Shown here: positions 57,831-64,000 of the stretch, piece after piece
How positions within the stretch are numbered: the first letter of the stretch is position 1
Layout of the letters: each line of letters begins with the position of its first letter
From: Pseudoduganella aquatica
Lineage (GTDB): Bacteria; Pseudomonadota; Gammaproteobacteria; Burkholderiales; Burkholderiaceae_D
DNA length: 64,000 nt
Direction: 5' to 3'
Assembly (NCBI RefSeq): GCF_009857595.1
Contig: NZ_WWCU01000012.1
Location: forward strand, 62,001-126,000
Notes under the pieces: model-generated
The model's database searches: none
Seen by the model: the letters and a program-made list of their open reading frames with translations, nothing else
What the model was told of the DNA's origin: nothing
Made by a program: the position numbers and the translations under genes

Positions 57831-57845
57831 GGTGTGGCTCCTGGT

Positions 57846-59543
57846 TTACTTGATACGCTGGATGCGGCCCGCCTGCTGCTCGGAACCGGCTGGCTTGCCG
57901 TCGCGGTCGCGCTGGGCCAGGTAGGCGGCCAGGGCGTCGATGTCGCGGATCGGTGTCGGTGCGCGGCTGGCGCCGCGCGCGAAGGTCGGGAAGTAGTCGC
58001 CGCCTTCGGCAAGGAAGTGGTTGGTCACCACGCGGTAGCTGGCGCCATCCTCGATGCGCACGCCGTGCAGCAGCACGCTGCCCGGCACCAGGCGCTGGCC
58101 TTCCGGCTGGCTGGCGTCCCACTGGTAGGTGAAGCCGTCCGACACCTGCAGCAGGCCGCGCGAGACGCTGCGCCCTTGCAGCCACTGCTCTTCCAGCAGC
58201 GCGCGGATCTGCGCGCCGGTCAGGTTCATCACGTCCAGCGTGTTACCGAAGGGCAGGACGGCGTGCAGGTGCGCCAGCGTGGCGTTGTTGCCCTGGCTGG
58301 TGAGCAGGTCCTGGCGCAAGCCGCCGCGGTTCATGAAGGCGATCTGCGCGCCGAAAGGCTTGCCGGCGGCCAGCATGGAGTCCGCCACCAGGTCGCCGAT
58401 GGCCGACTCGCTGCTGTCGTCGCCGGTGGCGCGCGCCACCTTGGCCACGGCCAGGCGCGCCACCGGCTTGCCCAGCACCTCGTCGCTGCGCTGGCGCACG
58501 CTGGCCATATAGGCCGCCATGGCCGGGTCGGCCGGATACTGGTCCTGCTTCATCACCACGTTGCGGGCGCTGGTTTCCAGCACGGTGTTGCTGGCCGTGT
58601 CCACGCTCAGGCGGATGCGCGACATCACGTGGCCCGCCGTCTCGGCCTGCGTCACCAGGCGGCCGTCCACGCGGCACAGATAGCCTTTGTGCGAGTGGCC
58701 GCTGATGACCACCTTGATGGCGGGGTCGAGGCGCTTGACCAGGTCCACGATCTCGCCCTTCAGGTTCGGGCAGTCCGGCTGGTCCAGCGCGTCGGTGGTG
58801 CGGCCGCCCTGGTGGATCAGGGCCACGAACACGTTCACGCCCTGGGCGCGCAGCTCGGGCAGCGCGCGGTTGATGGCTTGCGCCTCGTCGCCGAACTGCA
58901 GGCCGGCGATACCGGAGGCCAGCACCACCTGGGCGGTGTCCTTCAGCACGGCGCCGATAAAGCCCACCTTCACGCCGTGCGCTTCCTGCACGCTGTAGGC
59001 CGGCAGAAAGGGTTTGTTGGTGACCATGTCCACCACGTTGGCGGCCAGGTACTGGAATTTGGCGCCGGGGTAGACCGGCTCGAACTTGCAGGCCTTGTCC
59101 GGGCGCGGCGAGACGCAGCCGCCCTTCTGCTGGCGCAGCAGCTCGGCGCGGCCGGCGTCGAATTCGTGGTTGCCCACCGAGGTCGCCTGCAGGCCCAGCA
59201 GGTTGAGCGCGCCCAGCGTGGTTTCGTCGGCCCACATCGAAGAGATGGCGGGGCTGGCGCCGATCAGGTCGCCCGCCCCCACCAGCAGCAGCTCGCGGTC
59301 TTCCGCGCGCCAGGCCTGCAGCGCGGCGGCGATGGTGTCGATGCCGCCGGCCAGCTCGCTGCGCTCGAAGCCCCAGGAATTGGTGTAGCTGAATTTGCTC
59401 GGCAGGATATTGCCGTGGAAGTCGTTCAGCGTGGCGATGTTGATGTCCACCACGGTGGCGGGACGCTGGCTGGCGCAGCCGGCCAGCAGGGCCGCCAGGG
59501 CCAGGACTAGCGCCGGGGCGGAGGATTTAAATGGATGGTTCAT
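57846..59543 (-). CDS. 5'-nucleotidase-type lipoprotein (UshA-like)
   Basis: A 565-residue metallophosphoesterase with a 5'-nucleotidase C-terminal domain. A lipobox LLAGC at Cys23 marks it as a lipoprotein. The two-metal site shows LNDFHGN near residue 40, GAGDLIGASP near residue 90, VGNHEFDAGR near residue 120 and ISGHSHKGYLC near residue 285; the C-terminal substrate domain follows from about 330. It would hydrolyse nucleotides to nucleosides in the periplasm or at the surface. It is the first gene of an apparent operon with the PLD-like protein and S1/P1 nuclease. Confidence 0.93.
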   Translation of the reverse strand: MNHPFKSSAPALVLALAALLAGCASQRPATVVDINIATLNDFHGNILPSKFSYTNSWGFERSELAGGIDTIAAALQAWRAEDRELLLVGAGDLIGASPAISSMWADETTLGALNLLGLQATSVGNHEFDAGRAELLRQQKGGCVSPRPDKACKFEPVYPGAKFQYLAANVVDMVTNKPFLPAYSVQEAHGVKVGFIGAVLKDTAQVVLASGIAGLQFGDEAQAINRALPELRAQGVNVFVALIHQGGRTTDALDQPDCPNLKGEIVDLVKRLDPAIKVVISGHSHKGYLCRVDGRLVTQAETAGHVMSRIRLSVDTASNTVLETSARNVVMKQDQYPADPAMAAYMASVRQRSDEVLGKPVARLAVAKVARATGDDSSESAIGDLVADSMLAAGKPFGAQIAFMNRGGLRQDLLTSQGNNATLAHLHAVLPFGNTLDVMNLTGAQIRALLEEQWLQGRSVSRGLLQVSDGFTYQWDASQPEGQRLVPGSVLLHGVRIEDGASYRVVTNHFLAEGGDYFPTFARGASRAPTPIRDIDALAAYLAQRDRDGKPAGSEQQAGRIQRIK

Positions 59544-59643
59544 TGCAGGGACTAGGCCGGTAATCGGATATTGTACCGCCCGCAGCGGCCCGCAGGCAGG
59601 CGCAGCGGCTGGCGAAACGTTACGTTACAGAACAGAACGGAAT

Positions 59644-59674
59644 AAAAAAACGGCTGGTGTCGCCACCAGCCGTT
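59644..59674 (-). terminator. Intrinsic terminator of the Oar-like receptor gene
   Basis: A perfect 11-base stem AACGGCTGGTG (59649-59659) / CACCAGCCGTT (59664-59674) with loop TCGC. On the minus strand it is followed by a run of seven T residues (59644-59650), 37 bases after the receptor stop. Confidence 0.9.
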
Positions 59675-59711
59675 CTTGTTCAGACTACTTCAGACTAAGT
59701 CAGCAGCGAGA

Positions 59712-62700
59712 TTAGAACTCGTACTTGACGGTAGCCTGGATCGCCCACTGGGACTCGCCTTTTTCCTGGCGGGTTACCAGCTCTTCGGTGGTGCGGACGT
59801 TGTAGATGTAACGGCCTTGGGCGTCGATACCTACGTAGTCAACAAAGCTGCGCACCTGGCCGCCGGCGGACTGGAAGGCCACTTCATTGATACGGCCCCA
59901 CTTCTTGTTGATCATGTTGCCAACGTTCAGGAAGTCCAGCGAGAAGATGCCTTTGTGGCGTGGCCAGAAACCTGGCACTTCTTGCGTGACTTTCATGTCG
60001 ATGCTGTTGGTCCATGGCGAGAAGTCGGTGTTGCGGCCAACCACGCCGCCCTTGTATTTCGCCAGGGCGCCGTTGGCGTCAACCACTTTCCAGAACGCCT
60101 CTTCCGTGGCAGCGCGGGCAGCCGGGGTGGCGCCGAAGAAGGCCACTTCACCCGAACCTGGTGCTTTCGGGATGTACATCAGGTCGTTGCCAGCCAGGCC
60201 GTCGCCGTTCAAGTCGTTGTTGATGGTCCAGCTGAACGGTTTGCCGGTGCGGCCTTCGTAGAACAGACCGAAGCCGGTCTTGTAGCTGCCGAAGAACGCT
60301 TTCTGCCAGCTCACGTTGGCCGAGATGCGGTCCTTGACCAGGTAGTTCGAGTTGGAAGCGACGTTCTCGTTCGGATCGAACGATGCACGGCCGCCCCAGT
60401 TCGAGCTGGAGGTCGAGGAGGTCAGCGGCGACACTTCGGTGGCGTCGGTGTAGGTGTACGCTACGCCCCAGCCCAGGCCGGCACGCATAGGTGCTTTAAC
60501 CGACAGGGTCAGCAGGTTGCCGGCGCCGCCCGAGGTACGGGTGGCTTGCAGTACCTGGCCGAAGGACGCGTTGCTCTGCGCCTTGTTGCGGGTGTCCGGG
60601 CAAGCTGCACCGCCCACTGCGCCGCCGGTGGCGGTGTAGCAGGTTGGCAGGTAGCCGGAGTTGGTCCAGAACAGCGGACGGCCGTCGCTACCGGTCTTGG
60701 TCGGTGCGCCCAGGTTCAGCTCTTTGTAGTAGATGCCGTCCTTGGTCTTGGTGCGCAGGTATTCCGCGCCGAAGACCAGGCCCATGAATGGCAGCTCATG
60801 TTCGAACGCCAGGTTGCCCTTCCACACCGATGGCTGCGCCATGTCGGAGCTGATGGTGTCGACCTTCATCGCCGGAATGGTGCTGACCACGTTGGTCGGC
60901 TGCTTGGTCGGATCGGCGTTGAAGAAGCCACCGGTGGTCGGGCAGGTGCCGGCCGCGAACGTGCAGGTGATGTTGCGGATCACCATGCCGGTGTTCTGGA
61001 ACGGGTTGCCCAGCCAGACCGACAGGGCCGCGCCCTGGAACAGGCCGGCGCCGCCGCGCAGCTGCGTTGGACGCTCGGAGTCGAACTTGTAGTTGAAGCC
61101 GACGCGCGGCTGGTACAGGTTCTGGCCGTCGATGGTGCGGGTGTTGTCGATGCCGAAACCGCCGGTCTGGCGGCCGCTGACCAGCGGGCCGGTGGCCAGT
61201 GCTGCGGTCGGGTTGGCGACCGGCACGTCGCCGATGCGCGAGCCGTCCACGCGCAGGCCGGCCGTGACGGTCAGCTGGCGGTTGACGGTCCAGGTGTCCT
61301 GCAGGAACAGGCCGATGTTTTTCAGCTCGAAGCGGGCGATCGCGTCATCCAGGGTTTTGCCCGGGATGGCTGCCTGCAGCGTGTACGACGAAGGACGGCC
61401 CTTGCTGAAGTTCTCCAGCACGGCGGCGGCATGCGCGGCCGAGGTGGCGGTGGAGCAGTTGATGGCGCCGAAGGAGTACGTGAACGTCGCGCTGCTGTTG
61501 ATACAGGCGAAGGTGTAGTTGCCGTTGACGTTCTGCAGGAAGGCGTTGTAGATCTCGTTCTTGCTGTAGTCGGTGCCGAACTTCAGGTCGTGCTCGCCCA
61601 GCTGCCAGTTGGCGCCTGCGTAGAAGTCCTGGGTCTTGGTGTTCAGCACGTTTTTCTGACGGCTCTGCTCGGTGCCGAAGTTGGCGAAGCGGTTGCCGGT
61701 CGACAGGCCAGCCGGCGAACCGTCAGGCAGCGCGCCCGAGAACTGCAGGCCGATGGCCGGCAGGTAGGCGTTGTTCTTCGGCACGGAGTCGTACTTGCGG
61801 GTCGACGCGTTCACTTCGGTCGAGAAGGTCGGGGTCCATTCGGCGGTCCAGCGGCCGACCAGGGTGGTCAGCGACTTCTCTTGCGCGTACCAGTAGGAGC
61901 TCAGCGATACACCGGTCGCCGAGAAGCCTGGGAAGATAGGCTCGGACTGTTCGGTTTTGGTGTAGCGCAGCATGGCGCGCTGGTCATCGGTGATGTTCCA
62001 GTCCAGCTTCAGCAGCTTGTCTTCGGACTTGAACTTGGTGCCGGTCGGAACTTCCGAGGTACCGATGTCCATGCCGTATTTGTCTTTGGCGATGGCGGCG
62101 GCGCTGTCGAGCACCGACTTGGAGATGGCCACGGTGGTCAGGCCGCTGCCGACCACGCCGAAGGCCGGCGAGTTGCGGCTGCTTTCGGATTTTTCGTAGT
62201 TCGCGAACAGGAACAGTTTGTCCTGGATCAGCGGGCCGCCCAGGGTGATGCCCTTGGTAGTGTCTTTCGACGGCGGCGCGTCGAAGTAGGAATCGGTGGC
62301 GCTGTTGTAGCGGTCGCCGGCCATCTTGTTGTTGCGGAACACGTAGTAAACGCTGCCCTTGACCGTGTTGGTACCGGACTTGGTCACCGCGTTGATGTTG
62401 GCGCCGGTGTAGCCCTTTTGGGTCACATCGTAATTGGCCACGTTGACCTGCACCGACTGGATCGCCTCGACCGAGATCGGCTGCTTGCCGGTGGCGGTGC
62501 CGCTGGCTTCCAGGCCGAAGGTGTCATTCACGGCCACGCCGTCAATGGTCATCGAGTTGTAGCGCGAGTTCTGGCCGGCCACGGAGATTTCGCCGCGTTC
62601 CTTGTCGGTCTGCGACAGGCGCGGGTCGACGCGGGCGTAGTCCTGCAGGCTGCGCGAGATCGAAGCCTGGGTTGCCAGTTCGGTCGCGCTGATGCTGGTG

Positions 62701-63113
62701 CCGGCGCCCATATTGGTGCGGTTGAAGGTTTCCGAACGGCGGCCGGTAATGGCCACGGTCTGGATCGACGCGCCCAGCACGGCGTCCACGGCGGCCGTTT
62801 CAGCCACTTCCACGAACACGTTTTCACGTTTTTCGCTGACGCCGTTCTTGGTGATGGTGATCGTGTAAGGACCGCCGGCGCGCAGGCCACGGGCTACATA
62901 ACGGCCGTCCGCGTCGGTCACCACGCTGCTGACCGAACCCGATTCCGTGTGCACGATGGTCACGGCTGCGCCAGCGGCTGGCTTGCCGTCGTTGGACGAA
63001 ATGCGGCCGGAAATGGCCGACGTGGTGTTCTGAGCGAACGACGGTGCCGCCGCGAGCGCGATAGACAGACTGAGCGCGATCTGCGTCAATCGTAGCCGTT
63101 TGTGCTTGATCAT
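59712..63113 (-). CDS. Oar-like TonB-dependent receptor with carboxypeptidase-regulatory domain
   Basis: A 1133-residue outer-membrane receptor. After a signal peptide ending at PSFA comes a carboxypeptidase-regulatory-like beta domain (about residues 30-115, with ISGRISSNDGKPAAGAAVTI and GRYVARGLRAGGPYTITITK). A plug domain (about 125-260, MTIDGVAVNDTFGLEASGTA then SVEAIQSVQVNVANYDVTQK) and a very large barrel follow, ending in WAIQATVKYEF. This layout matches the Oar/adhesin-type TonB receptors, often tied to import of peptides or large polymers and to outer-membrane vesicle or protease export. Substrate unknown; its neighbours are nucleotide-scavenging genes. Confidence 0.92.
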   Translation of the reverse strand: MIKHKRLRLTQIALSLSIALAAAPSFAQNTTSAISGRISSNDGKPAAGAAVTIVHTESGSVSSVVTDADGRYVARGLRAGGPYTITITKNGVSEKRENVFVEVAETAAVDAVLGASIQTVAITGRRSETFNRTNMGAGTSISATELATQASISRSLQDYARVDPRLSQTDKERGEISVAGQNSRYNSMTIDGVAVNDTFGLEASGTATGKQPISVEAIQSVQVNVANYDVTQKGYTGANINAVTKSGTNTVKGSVYYVFRNNKMAGDRYNSATDSYFDAPPSKDTTKGITLGGPLIQDKLFLFANYEKSESSRNSPAFGVVGSGLTTVAISKSVLDSAAAIAKDKYGMDIGTSEVPTGTKFKSEDKLLKLDWNITDDQRAMLRYTKTEQSEPIFPGFSATGVSLSSYWYAQEKSLTTLVGRWTAEWTPTFSTEVNASTRKYDSVPKNNAYLPAIGLQFSGALPDGSPAGLSTGNRFANFGTEQSRQKNVLNTKTQDFYAGANWQLGEHDLKFGTDYSKNEIYNAFLQNVNGNYTFACINSSATFTYSFGAINCSTATSAAHAAAVLENFSKGRPSSYTLQAAIPGKTLDDAIARFELKNIGLFLQDTWTVNRQLTVTAGLRVDGSRIGDVPVANPTAALATGPLVSGRQTGGFGIDNTRTIDGQNLYQPRVGFNYKFDSERPTQLRGGAGLFQGAALSVWLGNPFQNTGMVIRNITCTFAAGTCPTTGGFFNADPTKQPTNVVSTIPAMKVDTISSDMAQPSVWKGNLAFEHELPFMGLVFGAEYLRTKTKDGIYYKELNLGAPTKTGSDGRPLFWTNSGYLPTCYTATGGAVGGAACPDTRNKAQSNASFGQVLQATRTSGGAGNLLTLSVKAPMRAGLGWGVAYTYTDATEVSPLTSSTSSSNWGGRASFDPNENVASNSNYLVKDRISANVSWQKAFFGSYKTGFGLFYEGRTGKPFSWTINNDLNGDGLAGNDLMYIPKAPGSGEVAFFGATPAARAATEEAFWKVVDANGALAKYKGGVVGRNTDFSPWTNSIDMKVTQEVPGFWPRHKGIFSLDFLNVGNMINKKWGRINEVAFQSAGGQVRSFVDYVGIDAQGRYIYNVRTTEELVTRQEKGESQWAIQATVKYEF

Positions 63114-63646
63114 TGTATAACCCCAAAAAAGACTAATATTATTGAAGTGCTGACGGCCGTCCTGTAGGCCGGCCGGGCATTTCCTCTTTACTGTGCTGCA
63201 AACCGGGACCGGCGCCGCGCTGGCAAAACGCCGGGAAAAATTCTTCTGTAGCGTAACGAATGAGTCTACTTTGGCAATGTTTCAGGAGCGTGACATCGCC
63301 CACTGCAGGTATGACAAAAAACAATTGCAACATGGCACTTTTGCAATGCTGATCTCACTATGCATGAAGCAAAAATGCATGACAAATTCGTTTTTCTTCG
63401 TGGATTCAGATCCAAAACCTATAAATCAGACGATTTAAGTCGGACGGCTGAACTCGGAGTAAGGGATTAGGCGGAATTATAAAGTTGGCTGAAAATAATT
63501 CATGGACTAAATGACAAAAGGACGCAGAAAAGCGTCCCATGTGTGGCGTGATGACCACAACGTTTCAGAAAAAACATTGCAAAAATGCCACTCGGCGCGC
63601 TAGGCGCACCGCGCGTTACCGCTTGATTACAAGTGTTTTACAACCG
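63114..63646. other. Intergenic region between Oar-like receptor and adenosine deaminase genes
   Basis: About 530 bases without a convincing gene. It holds a terminator for the gene on the right, presumably the promoter of the receptor, an AT-rich middle, and two direct copies of ATGCATGA (63360-63367, 63375-63382) 15 bases apart that could be a protein-binding site. The short frames present lack ribosome sites and family features. Confidence 0.55.
63516..63537 (-). terminator. Probable terminator after the adenosine deaminase gene
   Basis: GGACGC (63520-63525) and GCGTCC (63532-63537) form a 6-base stem with a 6-base loop, followed on the minus strand by TTTT (63516-63519). It lies about 110 bases past the stop of the adenosine deaminase gene. 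Confidence 0.6.
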
Positions 63647-64000
63647 TTAATTTCCCGCCTTGTGCAGCGAAGACGCAACATCCGCCTCGAATTTGGCGAA
63701 CTTGCCGTCCAATGCCTTGAGCAGGCGCTGCTTGTCCGGAGCGGACAGGAAGCTGTAGCGGATGCTGTCATATGACAGCTTTTTGACTTCGGCGTAATTG
63801 GTCTTGTAGCGGCTGGCGAACAGCACGTACTCGTTGGCCAGATTATTACGCGATACACCCGCGTCGTCGGTGGAGATGACAAAGGGCACGCCATACTTGC
63901 GGTACAGTGTGACAGGATGGGCGTCGCCCTTGATGCCCAGGATGAAGTCATTGCTGGTCAAATTCACTTCCACCGCAATGCCGCGCTCGCGCATGGCCTG
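63647..64000 (-). CDS. Adenosine deaminase, C-terminal part (5' end outside window)
   Basis: About 117 residues of an amidohydrolase that continues beyond the right edge. VNLTSNDFILGIKGDAHPVT followed by VPFVISTDDAGVSRNNLANE matches the C-terminal end of adenosine deaminases, where the Asp pair in STDD binds zinc and substrate; the Ala/Gly variant after TDD resembles the secreted ADGF-like subgroup. The frame is open through base 64000. It would convert adenosine or deoxyadenosine to inosine, feeding PunA, which fits the nucleoside theme of the region. Whether it has a signal peptide cannot be seen here. Confidence 0.85.
   Translation of the reverse strand, partial: QAMRERGIAVEVNLTSNDFILGIKGDAHPVTLYRKYGVPFVISTDDAGVSRNNLANEYVLFASRYKTNYAEVKKLSYDSIRYSFLSAPDKQRLLKALDGKFAKFEADVASSLHKAGN

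Noticed and set aside
59676..63095. A plus-strand open frame of 1139 codons opposite the Oar-like receptor
   Set aside because: It is a mirror of the receptor gene in high-GC DNA. Its translation is rich in His/Arg/Val/Gln without domains, whereas the minus strand gives a full TonB receptor with signal peptide and terminator.

Overview
The window reads as a chromosomal segment of a high-GC betaproteobacterium, most likely from the Oxalobacteraceae (Massilia/Duganella/Janthinobacterium group). Supporting features are the strong G/C bias at third codon positions, a PEP-CTERM protein, two large TonB receptors, a PqiABC system, and many copies of an intergenic palindrome of the CGTAGGGCGGGTTAG type. 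No database was consulted, so the assignment is by recognition only.

Layout. 1-4.7 kb: end of a LysR regulator, a TauE/SafE permease with a divergent LysR regulator, and an NhaR-like regulator divergent from a TerC membrane protein and a TerB-like protein. 4.7-8.3 kb: pqiA-pqiB-pqiC envelope lipid-transport operon. 8.3-21.1 kb: a long minus-strand block for reductive pyrimidine catabolism. In transcription order it holds a beta-alanine:pyruvate aminotransferase, alanine dehydrogenase, malonate-semialdehyde dehydrogenase, PreT and PreA, an NCS1 permease, dihydropyrimidinase and an N-carbamoyl-beta-alanine amidohydrolase, and it ends in a GGDEF/EAL protein translationally coupled to the last enzyme. 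A MocR and a RutR-like TetR regulator lie divergently beside it (21.3-23.4 kb). 23.4-28.2 kb: PEP-CTERM protein, GNAT acetyltransferase, LytS/LytTR two-component pair, VOC and SnoaL-like proteins. 28.2-36.9 kb: minus-strand nucleoside operon punA-deoB-deoC-ALDH16-deoA-cdd plus an unusual second deaminase. 37.1-40.1 kb: psuK-psuG-lysR for pseudouridine. 40.2-42.6 kb: pcp with DUF979 and DUF969 membrane proteins. 42.6-50.1 kb: TonB receptor and a BMP-type nucleoside ABC importer. 50.2-55.5 kb: assorted small genes, including a low-GC islet with truncated genes. 55.5-59.5 kb: exported S1/P1 nuclease, phospholipase-D-like protein and 5'-nucleotidase. 59.7-63.1 kb: a large Oar-like TonB receptor. 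63.6 kb to the end: C-terminus of an adenosine deaminase.

How it fits together. Most of the window can be read as a nucleic-acid utilisation region. Exported nuclease and nucleotidase release nucleosides, a TonB receptor and a BMP/ABC importer take them up, and phosphorylases and deaminases split them. Deoxyribose-1-phosphate goes through DeoB and DeoC to acetaldehyde, which an ALDH16-type enzyme could oxidise. Uracil and thymine go through PreTA, dihydropyrimidinase and amidohydrolase to beta-amino acids and CoA esters. Pseudouridine goes through PsuK and PsuG.

The most striking new signal is a conserved module of about 70 bp with two LysR-type (T-N11-A) palindromes whose centres are 35 bp apart. 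It occurs twice in the same orientation relative to its gene: upstream of psuK and upstream of the TonB receptor at 42635-44890. This suggests that the LysR protein encoded behind psuG co-controls pseudouridine catabolism and an outer-membrane uptake channel.
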